Shown here: in pieces, positions 1-6,320 of the stretch | Layout: every line of letters begins with the position of its first letter | Position numbering within the stretch: position 1 is the first letter of the stretch | DNA from: Burkholderiaceae bacterium | GTDB taxonomy: Bacteria; Pseudomonadota; Gammaproteobacteria; Burkholderiales; Burkholderiaceae | Direction: 5' to 3' | DNA: 7,066 bases | Assembly: GCA_947371415.1 (NCBI GenBank) | Contig: CANBPJ010000088.1 | Coordinates: 1-7,066, forward strand | Program-made: the position numbers and the translations under genes | The notes under the pieces: model-generated | Database searches by the model: none | Told to the model about the DNA's origin: nothing | The model's input: the letters and a program-made list of their open reading frames with translations, nothing else

Positions 1-708
1 TACGACTTGAACGGCGTGGATATTCAGATCATGTCCCAGACACGTGCAATGCGCTTCACATTAGAGCGCGTTATTCGTGGCAAAGACACGATCTCCGTGA
101 CTGGCAATATTTTGCGCGACTACCTCACTGACTTATTCCCTATTATGGAACTCGGTACCAGTGCCAAGATGCTGTCTATCGTGCCTTTGATGGCAGGTGG
201 TGGCCTCTTTGAAACGGGTGCTGGCGGCTCCGCTCCTAAGCACGTTCAGCAATTGGTTGAAGAGAACCATTTGCGTTGGGATTCTTTGGGTGAGTTCTTG
301 GCCTTGGCGGTTTCTTTGGAGGATATCGGCGACAAAACCGGCAATCCAAAAGTCAAGATCTTGGCTCGCACTCTAGATGAGGCCACTGGTACATTATTGG
401 AGAACAATAAGTCACCATCACCGCGTACTGGCGAGTTGGATAACCGTGGCAGCCAGTTTTACCTGGCAATGTACTGGGCTCAGGCTTTAGCTGCGCAAGC
501 TGAAGATAAAGAGTTGCAAGCCCACTTTGCTCCAATTGCTAAAGCTTTGACGGATAACGAGCAAAAGGTGATTGCTGAACTCAAAGCAGTACAAGGTAAG
601 CCTGTTGATATCGGTGGCTACTTTGCAGCAGATCCAGAGAAGTGCAAAGCAGTGATGCGTCCAAGTGCAACCTTCAATGAAATCTTGAAGGCCGCTAAGG
701 CAGCTTAA
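1..708 (+). CDS. icd: Monomeric NADP-dependent isocitrate dehydrogenase, C-terminal part (5' end outside window)
   Basis: This enzyme oxidatively decarboxylates isocitrate to 2-oxoglutarate with NADP+, a cytoplasmic step of the TCA cycle. The frame is open from base 1, so the gene enters from the left. About 235 residues are visible, against roughly 740 for the full monomeric family (IDH type II, unrelated in sequence to the dimeric Icd). Recognisable family blocks, counted from the window start, are the GTSAKMLSIVPLMAGGGLFE stretch (residues 52-71) followed by GAGGSAPKH (73-81), the LRWDSLGEF block (91-99) and SPRTGELDNRGSQFY (140-154). In order and approximate spacing, His81, Arg92 and Arg142 match the cofactor-binding His and Arg residues known in this family. 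The TAA stop is followed by a strong terminator, so the gene ends its own transcript. The missing N-terminal two thirds carry much of the isocitrate and metal site, so intactness cannot be judged. The family call is secure; the symbol (icd or idh) varies between genomes. Confidence 0.95.
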   Translation, partial: YDLNGVDIQIMSQTRAMRFTLERVIRGKDTISVTGNILRDYLTDLFPIMELGTSAKMLSIVPLMAGGGLFETGAGGSAPKHVQQLVEENHLRWDSLGEFLALAVSLEDIGDKTGNPKVKILARTLDEATGTLLENNKSPSPRTGELDNRGSQFYLAMYWAQALAAQAEDKELQAHFAPIAKALTDNEQKVIAELKAVQGKPVDIGGYFAADPEKCKAVMRPSATFNEILKAAKAA

Positions 709-742
709 GCAATACTGTTCAAGCCAGCTAAATTAGTTGTAC

Positions 743-774
743 AAAAAAGGCAAACCAAATGGTTTGCCTTTTTT
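743..774 (+). terminator. Rho-independent terminator after isocitrate dehydrogenase
   Basis: A perfect inverted repeat pairs 743-757 with 760-774. The core is GGCAAACC and GGTTTGCC around an AAAT loop, and the flanking A6 and T6 tracts form the outer stem and the U-run. It starts about 35 bases after the icd stop. Because the A-run and T-run are symmetrical, it could also stop transcription coming from the other strand, but no minus-strand gene lies next to it. It separates icd from the msrP operon. Confidence 0.93.
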
Positions 775-890
775 CTTATCTAATTTCTGCTCTAGTTGCT
801 GTTTTTTCTCAATAAAGTGAGTAGCTCAGCAATAAATCGGCAAGCGTAGGAAAATGGCCTGTATTCGCAGTATTGGCTTAAATCCATCTC

Positions 891-894
891 GGAG
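891..894 (+). promoter_or_regulatory. Ribosome binding site of msrP
   Basis: GGAG lies eight bases before the ATG at 903, which fits a Shine-Dalgarno element and supports that start. It is the clearest ribosome binding site in the window; the three downstream genes of the run have none comparable. I looked for a sigma-70 promoter in 775-890 and found no convincing -35/-10 pair, so the operon promoter remains unplaced. Confidence 0.65.
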
Positions 895-902
895 ACCTTG
901 AT

Positions 903-1865
903 ATGCGCTCAAATGATCAGAAGCAACTTGCTCATGAAGTTACCCCTAAGGCGGTCTTTGAAAGTCGTCGTGAGTTGATTAAAAGTGCTGCAGCTGGCGC
1001 CTTTGGTTTGGCATTGGCCCCTTGGTTCTCCCGAGATGCTCTAGCAAGTAATTCACAAAAGTTGATTGCCACCCCCAATCCCAGCTTTATCCTGAAAGAC
1101 GAGTCAACTAGCTATAAGTACGTCACTGGATACAACAACTTCTATGAGTTCGGGACAGATAAATCTGACCCAGCTGCTTATGCCGAGAGTTTGCAAACTC
1201 GCCCGTGGACTGTCACGATCGAAGGCTTAGTGAAAAAGCCAGTGACTCTAGACATCGATGCATTGCTCAAGCTCGCGCCGATGGAGGAGCGCATCTATCG
1301 TATGCGCTGCGTCGAGGGCTGGTCAATGGTGATTCCTTGGGATGGCTATTCATTATCAAAACTGTTGAACTTCGTTCAACCTCTTGGTTCGGCAAAGTTT
1401 GTTGAATTCATTTCCCTGGCCGATCGTAAACAAATGCCGGGTCTAAAGAGTCAGATTATTGAGTGGCCCTACCGTGAGGGGCTGCGCTTAGATGAGGCAA
1501 TGAACCCTTTAACGCTACTGACCTTTGGCCTTTATGGTGAGGTGCTGCCAAAGCAAAATGGTGCTCCAGTGCGGATTGTGGTGCCTTGGAAGTATGGTTT
1601 TAAGAGTGCAAAGTCGATTGTCAAAATTCGTTTGACAGAGGAGATGCCAAAGACCAGCTGGAGCCAGTTTGATGCGCGAGAGTACGGTTTTTATTCCAAC
1701 GTCAATCCTTTAGTGGATCACCCGCGTTGGAGTCAGGCTTCCGAGCGACGCATTGGCGATCCTAAGGGTGTCTTTGCACCCAAAATCAAAACGCAAATGT
1801 TTAATGGTTATGGGGATCAGGTAGCGAGTATGTATTCCGGTATGGATCTGAAGAAATTCTATTGA
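903..1865 (+). CDS. msrP: Protein-methionine-sulfoxide reductase catalytic subunit MsrP
   Basis: MsrP (formerly YedY) is a periplasmic molybdopterin enzyme of the sulfite oxidase fold that reduces methionine sulfoxide in oxidised envelope proteins. The 320-residue product matches the family length (E. coli about 334). The N-terminus has a twin-arginine signal, SRRELIK at 21-27, then a hydrophobic stretch and a likely cleavage site after ALA at 46-48, so it should be exported folded by Tat with its cofactor. Cys136, in MRCVEGWSM (134-142), is the expected molybdenum ligand. The downstream GAPVRIVVPWKYGFKSAKSI block (220-239) is also typical. The ATG at 903 is supported by GGAG at 891-894. The gene opens a same-strand run with msrQ (heme partner), a lipocalin and a hydrolase. 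Nothing appears missing. Identification is firm; substrate range is taken from the family. Confidence 0.96.
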   Translation: MRSNDQKQLAHEVTPKAVFESRRELIKSAAAGAFGLALAPWFSRDALASNSQKLIATPNPSFILKDESTSYKYVTGYNNFYEFGTDKSDPAAYAESLQTRPWTVTIEGLVKKPVTLDIDALLKLAPMEERIYRMRCVEGWSMVIPWDGYSLSKLLNFVQPLGSAKFVEFISLADRKQMPGLKSQIIEWPYREGLRLDEAMNPLTLLTFGLYGEVLPKQNGAPVRIVVPWKYGFKSAKSIVKIRLTEEMPKTSWSQFDAREYGFYSNVNPLVDHPRWSQASERRIGDPKGVFAPKIKTQMFNGYGDQVASMYSGMDLKKFY

Positions 1866-1887
1866 TACTAGCGATCAATTGAATTCT

Positions 1888-2475
1888 ATGAAAGTGTTGA
1901 TTTTTCTACTGGCACTCTTGCCCCTAGATCGCTTGATTTACTTGGGCTTTACGGATGATCTGGGTGCCAATCCGATCGAGTTCATTACCCGCTCGACCGG
2001 CACTTGGGCGCTAGTCTTCTTATGCTTGACCTTGGCTATGACACCGCTGCGCTTGATGACCAATTCAGTTACATGGATTCGGTATCGCAGAATGTTGGGT
2101 TTATTCAGTTTTTTTTACGCCTGCATCCATTTTGGAATTTGGCTTTGGCTAGATCAAGATTTTGATCTAGTGGAAATGTGGAAAGATGTGGTGAAGCGAC
2201 CATTCATTACGATGGGGTTTACCAGTTTTGTATTGCTTATTCCACTGGCCTTGACTTCTACCCATTGGGCGCAAAGAAAGCTGGGGCGCCGCTGGGCGCA
2301 GTTGCATCGCATCATTTATCTCATTGCCTGCACTGTAATCCTTCACTATTGGTGGCATAAGGCAGGAAAGAACGATCTCGATACCGTGAGTATTTATGCA
2401 GTCATCTTGTCCTTGCTGTTATGTTGTAGGATTCCCTATATACGCAGGTTCTTGAGCAAGCGCTCTAATACATAA
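1888..2475 (+). CDS. msrQ: Protein-methionine-sulfoxide reductase heme-binding subunit MsrQ
   Basis: MsrQ (formerly YedZ) is an inner-membrane b-type heme protein that carries electrons to periplasmic MsrP, from the quinone pool or a flavin reductase depending on the organism. The 195-residue product (E. coli 211) has several hydrophobic segments, roughly at 3-20, 36-55, 70-88, 108-125, 139-156 and 166-182. Histidines occur at the family's ligand positions: His81 (ACIHFGIW), His140 (AQLHRIIYL) and His153 (ILHYWWH). TSTHWAQRKLGRRWAQLHR (123-141) is a strong family signature. I chose ATG 1888. An in-frame TTG at 1879 would add three residues, and neither start has a clear ribosome binding site. 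The gene starts 22 bases after the msrP stop, so the pair is probably co-transcribed. An internal hairpin sequence lies at 2149-2170. Confidence 0.95.
   Translation: MKVLIFLLALLPLDRLIYLGFTDDLGANPIEFITRSTGTWALVFLCLTLAMTPLRLMTNSVTWIRYRRMLGLFSFFYACIHFGIWLWLDQDFDLVEMWKDVVKRPFITMGFTSFVLLIPLALTSTHWAQRKLGRRWAQLHRIIYLIACTVILHYWWHKAGKNDLDTVSIYAVILSLLLCCRIPYIRRFLSKRSNT
2149..2170. repeat. Perfect 9-bp inverted repeat inside msrQ
   Basis: CTAGATCAA at 2149-2157 is followed by a four-base spacer (GATT) and its exact reverse complement TTGATCTAG at 2162-2170. It lies in the codons for the acidic loop after the third hydrophobic segment of MsrQ (LDQDFDL). It has no T-run, so it is not a terminator. It may be a chance product of the Asp/Gln/Leu codons. 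Confidence 0.45.
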
Positions 2476-2487
2476 ATCACTTATCTG

Positions 2488-3063
2488 ATGACTCCATTCC
2501 TGAATGCCCGCACTTTTCTGGTTTCCATATTGGGCCTCTTGCTCATTTTTATTAGCGCCTCCCAAGTTAGTGCACAGCAAGCAGATCAGAGCGTCAAAAC
2601 GATTGCCACTTTAGATGTTCCTCGCTATCTAGGTACTTGGTATGAAATTGCCAAGTTTCCAAATTGGTTTCAGAAAAAATGTGTTGGCAATACCAAGGCA
2701 GTCTATACGGCCAAGTCTGATGGCAATCTGCGAGTTCTGAATAGCTGCAAAACAGCTAGTGGGGAGACTTCCGAGGCAGAGGGTGCAGCTCGCCAGATTG
2801 GCGCTAAAGATTCACCCAGGCTAGAGGTGCGCTTTGCGCCAGAGTGGCTTTCATTTTTACCTTTGGTCTGGGGTGATTATTGGGTGATTGATTTGGATCC
2901 ACAATATCAGGTGGCGGCGGTCAGCGATCCTAAAAGAGAATATCTTTGGGTGCTATCTAGAACCCCTCAGCTAGATTCCAAAGTCTACGAAGACTTATTG
3001 CAGCGCTTGAAGCAGCAGCAGTTTGATGTGCGAAAACTTGAGCTGACTTCTCAAAAGAATTAG
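2488..3063 (+). CDS. Exported lipocalin family protein (Blc-like)
   Basis: This is a 191-residue lipocalin, an eight-stranded barrel that binds hydrophobic ligands such as fatty acids or lysophospholipids. Residues 1-29 form a Sec signal peptide with a hydrophobic core at about 11-23 and probable cleavage after VSA. The lipocalin signature GTWYEIAKF is at 49-57, and the C-terminal block EYLWVLSRTP is at 151-160, nearly identical to E. coli Blc (DYLWILSRTP). Unlike E. coli Blc there is no lipobox cysteine at the cleavage site, so a soluble periplasmic protein is more likely than an outer-membrane lipoprotein. The mature part has only two cysteines, Cys65 and Cys87, which could form a disulfide. 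The ATG at 2488 is 12 bases after the msrQ stop and has no evident ribosome binding site, suggesting coupled translation. Family assignment is firm; the ligand is unknown. Confidence 0.92.
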   Translation: MTPFLNARTFLVSILGLLLIFISASQVSAQQADQSVKTIATLDVPRYLGTWYEIAKFPNWFQKKCVGNTKAVYTAKSDGNLRVLNSCKTASGETSEAEGAARQIGAKDSPRLEVRFAPEWLSFLPLVWGDYWVIDLDPQYQVAAVSDPKREYLWVLSRTPQLDSKVYEDLLQRLKQQQFDVRKLELTSQKN

Positions 3064-3064
3064 C

Positions 3065-4003
3065 ATGACAGCAAAACAGATTGGCGGCTATTTTTTGCCT
3101 CCCGGAATTGATATCTTCGAGCGCGGATGGTTATCAGCGAATAATATTTTTCTCTACGGCGATGAAGACGTCTCACTAGTAGATTCGGGTTACTACTCGC
3201 ATCAGCAACTCACTATTGACTTGGTTTCGAATGCACTTGGGCAGCATGGCTTATCGGTTTTAAATAAAGTAGTGAACACCCATCTGCACTCGGATCATTG
3301 TGGTGGCAATGCCGCCTTATCAAAGCAATTTGATTGTGAGATCTGGATCCCGCAGGCGGAAGCAATCGCAGTTCAGTGCTGGGATGAAGATTTACTCAGC
3401 TTTCAACAGTTGGGACAGGGCTGCCCACGCTTTGCCCATCAAGGTCTGCTGGTGCCAGGCGAAGAAATTCTATTGGGCCGCTATCGCTGGCAAATTCTGT
3501 CGGCTCCAGGCCATGACAACCATTCAATCATGCTGTATCAAGAGCAACATCAAATCTTGATTTCAGCTGACGCACTTTGGGAAGAGGGTTTTGGAGTGAT
3601 CTTCCCCGAGCTCTGGGGTGAGGGTGGCTTTGAGGAGGTAGCACAGACATTGGAGTTGATTGAGCGGCTTCCAGTTGCTTTGGTCATTCCAGGACACGGA
3701 AAACCTTTTACAGATGTAAAACAGTCGATTGCTGTTGCAAAGTCTCGACTTGATTATCTCTCCAGCGATGCCGATCGCAATGCACGCCATGGTGCTAAGG
3801 TCTTGCTGAAGTACAAGCTATTGGAATGGCGCAGCAGGGAAATGTGGGCTGTGCAGGAATGGATTAGTGCCACCCCGGTACTGGAGAACATTCGCCAACA
3901 ACTGAATATGGCAGCTGAGGATTTTCAGGAGTGGCTTCCACAAGCCTTGGTGAAATCAAATGCCGCAGTCATTGAGCAAGGTTGCCTCATGAATCGTGAC
4001 TAG
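3065..4003 (+). CDS. MBL-fold metallo-hydrolase
   Basis: This is a 312-residue metallo-beta-lactamase-fold hydrolase without a signal peptide, so probably cytoplasmic. The metal-binding set looks complete for a two-metal site: HLHSDH at 73-78 (His73, His75, Asp77, His78), His150 in APGHDNHS, Asp169 in SADALW and His211 in IPGHGKPF. From about residue 225 a charged, probably helical C-terminal region continues to the end; it may be a small winged-helix-like domain as in some LACTB2-type proteins, but I cannot confirm this. The ATG is one base after the lipocalin stop with no good ribosome binding site, so translation is probably coupled. The substrate cannot be read from the sequence; thioesters, lactones and phosphoesters are all used in this superfamily. 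The family call is strong, and co-function with msrPQ rests only on position. Confidence 0.92.
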   Translation: MTAKQIGGYFLPPGIDIFERGWLSANNIFLYGDEDVSLVDSGYYSHQQLTIDLVSNALGQHGLSVLNKVVNTHLHSDHCGGNAALSKQFDCEIWIPQAEAIAVQCWDEDLLSFQQLGQGCPRFAHQGLLVPGEEILLGRYRWQILSAPGHDNHSIMLYQEQHQILISADALWEEGFGVIFPELWGEGGFEEVAQTLELIERLPVALVIPGHGKPFTDVKQSIAVAKSRLDYLSSDADRNARHGAKVLLKYKLLEWRSREMWAVQEWISATPVLENIRQQLNMAAEDFQEWLPQALVKSNAAVIEQGCLMNRD

Positions 4004-4012
4004 ATTGATAGA

Positions 4013-4846
4013 TCAGAAGTTAAATGCGAGTTTTCCGTAAAAGGACCAGTCGTAAACAGAGTAGCTTTGTACCACCTGCTTACTAGCACCCACTGCAAAT
4101 AAGAAATTTTTATTTAGGCGGTGAGTCACCATCGCATCTAGGGGGACAAACCAGCCTCCGCCACCACCTGTGTTCCACACGATACCGTTTTCATCCCAAA
4201 ACCGAATTTGCGTATCTGGCAGGATATTAAATCCCAGTGTCGGGAAAATATTGAGATTGCGAACTAGTGGTGGTTGATTGGGATTGTTGGCAAAGGAGTT
4301 TCCTTTTGTATCAAACCCATACATGTATCGCAAGAGCGGTGAAAAATCCGATAGACGTGAATCGCTTCCTTTGGTGGGTACATAAACGGTGCCTATTTGG
4401 GGTCCAGCTGCCCACTGCCCGTTGTTACCAAATGGAAAGACAATTCGACCGCCCAGGGTGCCTCCCCAATTTTTTAAGAAGTCGGGGTGATTTCCCCAGA
4501 CCGTGAGCATCGTATTGCCCGCGTTATAGGTGCCAGATGACTGCTCTGCAAGCGAGGGCCCATAAGTTGAAACATAGGACGTATCTAGCCTCATGGTGCC
4601 GCGCCATTGGTCGAACTGTAGCGGTTGGTAGTAGCGCAACTTCAGGGTATCGCTTTGCGTTTGCTCTCCAAAGGTGTTGTGATACCCCCAAAATTCAAGC
4701 ACTCTTTGACTTGATTGCTGATCAGATGATTGCTCAAGATTCAAAAAACCTCCTGAAAACTGACTTTCATCGGCCATAGTCACTCCTATGGATCCCAATA
4801 GAGCCAGTGGAATAAGAAGATACGCAATAATCCGCAAGAATGTCAT
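4013..4846 (-). CDS. Exported, probably outer-membrane beta-barrel protein of unknown function
   Basis: The product, 277 residues from the ATG at 4846, begins with a clear Sec signal peptide (hydrophobic core about 6-22, likely cleavage after VTMA at 22-25). The mature part is rich in Gly, Asn, Gln, Trp, Tyr and Phe, has short alternating polar/aromatic stretches and ends in SFYGKLAFNF. A terminal Phe after an alternating strand is the usual C-terminal signal of outer-membrane barrels recognised by Bam. I see no further domain. The general look recalls small porin-like or MetA-pathway-type barrel transporters, but I cannot name a family. A TTG at 4876 would extend the protein by ten residues; I prefer ATG because the signal peptide then starts normally. 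The gene converges on the hydrolase gene (nine bases apart, no hairpin terminator seen) and diverges from the dehydrogenase. Confidence 0.8.
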   Translation of the reverse strand: MTFLRIIAYLLIPLALLGSIGVTMADESQFSGGFLNLEQSSDQQSSQRVLEFWGYHNTFGEQTQSDTLKLRYYQPLQFDQWRGTMRLDTSYVSTYGPSLAEQSSGTYNAGNTMLTVWGNHPDFLKNWGGTLGGRIVFPFGNNGQWAAGPQIGTVYVPTKGSDSRLSDFSPLLRYMYGFDTKGNSFANNPNQPPLVRNLNIFPTLGFNILPDTQIRFWDENGIVWNTGGGGGWFVPLDAMVTHRLNKNFLFAVGASKQVVQSYSVYDWSFYGKLAFNF

Positions 4847-4853
4847 AGAGGCG

Positions 4854-4875
4854 TTAATATTAAATGACTCAGTCA
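4854..4875. promoter_or_regulatory. Paired palindromes in divergent spacer (candidate operator)
   Basis: The 54-base spacer between the barrel gene (-) and the dehydrogenase (+) contains the palindrome TTAATATTAA (4854-4863) directly followed by TGACTCAGTCA (4865-4875), a perfect palindrome around a central C. Their centres are about 11.5 bases apart, close to one helical turn. This fits binding of a dimeric regulator at both sites, but AT-rich palindromes also arise by chance. No clear -35/-10 promoter could be fixed on either strand. Confidence 0.3.
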
Positions 4876-4900
4876 ATTACAAAAAATAAATAGAAAAAAT

Positions 4901-5671
4901 ATGGAACATATCGTTTTAGTCACCGGCGCAACCGCTGGATTTGGCGAGGCTACTGCCCGTCGCTTTCTGGCTCATGGCCATAAGGTCATTGCACTGGGGA
5001 GAAGGGTGGAGCGCTTGGACGCTTTGAAGGCTTCTCTGCCTGCAGAGCAGCAGAAAAAGTTGCTGACTCTGGCTGTGGATGTTTGCGATAGTACCAAGGT
5101 GGATGAGCTTGCAGCTAGCTTGCCTGCAGAATTTTCTGGAGTTACCGTGCTTGTCAATAACGCAGGTTTAGCTTTGGGTTTAGAGCCAGCACATAAGGCA
5201 TTTCTTTCTGATTGGGATCGGATGATTGATACCAATATCAAGGGCTTAGTCCATATGACGCGGGCCTTCTTGCCGGGAATGGTTGAGCGTAAATGCGGCC
5301 ATGTGATTAATCTGGGCTCTGTTGCGGCTAACTATCCCTATCCGGGTGGCAATGTCTATGGTGGAACTAAAGCGTTTGTGCAGCAGTTCAGTTTGAACTT
5401 AAGGGCAGATTTAATTGGAACGCCGGTTCGCGTCACTTGCGTTGAGCCAGGCATGTGCTCTGGTACAGAGTTTTCGAATGTTCGCTTTAAAGGTGATGAC
5501 GATAAAGCTGGAAAAGTCTATACCGGCGTCAAAGCATTGAGTGCGGATGATGTAGCTGAAGCTATTTACTGGTCTGCCAACTTACCAAGCCATATGAATA
5601 TTAATCTTGTAGAGCTCATGCCGGTACAGCAGGCCTTTAATGCTTTTAATGTTCACCGCGGCGATGTTTAG
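4901..5671 (+). CDS. ydfG: SDR family NADP-dependent dehydrogenase, YdfG type
   Basis: This is a 256-residue classical short-chain dehydrogenase. The cofactor motif TGATAGFG is at 8-15 and GRR at 33-35 suits NADP(H). NNAG is at 86-89, and the catalytic set Asn112, Ser140, Tyr153 and Lys157 (YGGTK) is complete. Similarity to E. coli YdfG extends along the whole chain, including EPAHKA (95-100), GGNVYG (149-154) and the diagnostic GTEFSNVRFKGDD (188-200). YdfG oxidises L-allo-threonine and L-serine and reduces malonic semialdehyde to 3-hydroxypropionate, so one of these is the likely reaction, in the cytoplasm. The ATG at 4901 follows an A-rich stretch without a clear Shine-Dalgarno sequence. 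The gene diverges from the barrel gene and ends six bases from the convergent DUF2889 gene. The subfamily is well supported; the physiological substrate is inferred. Confidence 0.92.
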   Translation: MEHIVLVTGATAGFGEATARRFLAHGHKVIALGRRVERLDALKASLPAEQQKKLLTLAVDVCDSTKVDELAASLPAEFSGVTVLVNNAGLALGLEPAHKAFLSDWDRMIDTNIKGLVHMTRAFLPGMVERKCGHVINLGSVAANYPYPGGNVYGGTKAFVQQFSLNLRADLIGTPVRVTCVEPGMCSGTEFSNVRFKGDDDKAGKVYTGVKALSADDVAEAIYWSANLPSHMNINLVELMPVQQAFNAFNVHRGDV

Positions 5672-5677
5672 AAAAGT

Positions 5678-6217
5678 CTAGATCGTCGGTTTCCATTGGT
5701 AAAACTTGGGATAGACGCGCAACACCACAGGCCCGTCAAAGTCCCAAGATTTGCAGGTTCCCAAATAGAGTGGCGGTTTAGCATCATCCGGATTAAATAG
5801 TGCCCCAGGGATAGACTGAAAAGCGGCTGTAGCAATATTGCTTAGTAACTCTCGTAAGTGAGTACACCCCTTAATACCTCCGAGATGTTCATTGATGGTC
5901 TTGCGCCAACCCTTGCCAATACGCGCACCTATCAGTGCATCCATTGGGGGTATTACTTGAGGGCATTCTGGGTGAGGGTGGCTATCCATAGCTACTTCAA
6001 TGGTTTGAATAATTAATTCCGTGTTCACGGTAATACGCACCCACATATCGTGAAAGGCCTGCCCCGGCTCCCAAGTTTTCCCGCCGGTAGTGAATGGGTG
6101 GAATTTAAAGTCCCTCAAATGGGCCTCAATGTCCCATAAGCCATCTTCACGGGCATAGCCATGAAAAGTAATCTCACGAGTGTGTAAGGGGCTTCTAGGT
6201 GCTGGGGTGGAAAGCAT
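5678..6217 (-). CDS. DUF2889 domain-containing protein
   Basis: This 179-residue protein I recognise as DUF2889, a family of unknown function common in beta- and gammaproteobacteria. Recognisable parts are APRSPLHTREITFHGYAR (6-23) followed by EDGLWDIEAHL (24-34), a central HDMWVRITV (56-64), the His/Cys cluster SHPHPEC (79-85), GKGWR (101-105) and GGIKGCTHLREL (113-124). The clustered His and Cys residues could form a metal or active site, but this is speculation. There is no signal peptide or membrane segment, so it should be cytoplasmic, and it appears full length. The ATG at 6217 is followed directly by the conserved start of the domain, which supports it, although no clear ribosome binding site precedes it. 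It is convergent with the dehydrogenase (six bases) and divergent from rsuA (103 bases). Confidence 0.88.
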   Translation of the reverse strand: MLSTPAPRSPLHTREITFHGYAREDGLWDIEAHLRDFKFHPFTTGGKTWEPGQAFHDMWVRITVNTELIIQTIEVAMDSHPHPECPQVIPPMDALIGARIGKGWRKTINEHLGGIKGCTHLRELLSNIATAAFQSIPGALFNPDDAKPPLYLGTCKSWDFDGPVVLRVYPKFYQWKPTI

Positions 6218-6320
6218 AATGGCGATAAATAAGTGACTAATGTGAAGTAGGCTTGAATGATAACGACTTCATTTTGCAGTCGCTCACCAAGGTCACTTTG
6301 TAGTATTCTCGGCAGCATAT

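Noticed and set aside
796..832. TTGCTG ... CAGCAA inverted repeat with an inner CTCA/TGAG pair in the msrP leader
   Set aside because: The stems are only six and four bases with unpaired gaps; too weak to call a riboswitch or operator.
818..850. tRNA-like stretch containing GTAGCTCAGC, as in a D-arm
   Set aside because: No acceptor stem, anticodon arm or T-arm sequence (GTTCRA) follows at the right spacing, so it is not a tRNA or a convincing remnant.
1879..1887. TTG start for msrQ, three codons before the ATG
   Set aside because: It has no better ribosome binding site than the ATG at 1888, and the extra residues are not needed by the family alignment.
4267..4779. Plus-strand open frames opposite the barrel gene
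   Set aside because: They are antisense to a gene with a signal peptide and barrel features and show no protein-like motifs.
4847..4876. TTG start extending the barrel protein by ten residues
   Set aside because: The extension is polar and precedes a normal signal peptide that begins at the ATG at 4846; it also overlaps the palindromes.
6231..6298. Nested inverted repeats AAGTGAC/GTCACTT and TGAAGT/ACTTCA between the DUF2889 gene and rsuA
   Set aside because: Arms of six to seven bases with unequal gaps are expected by chance in a spacer of this size.
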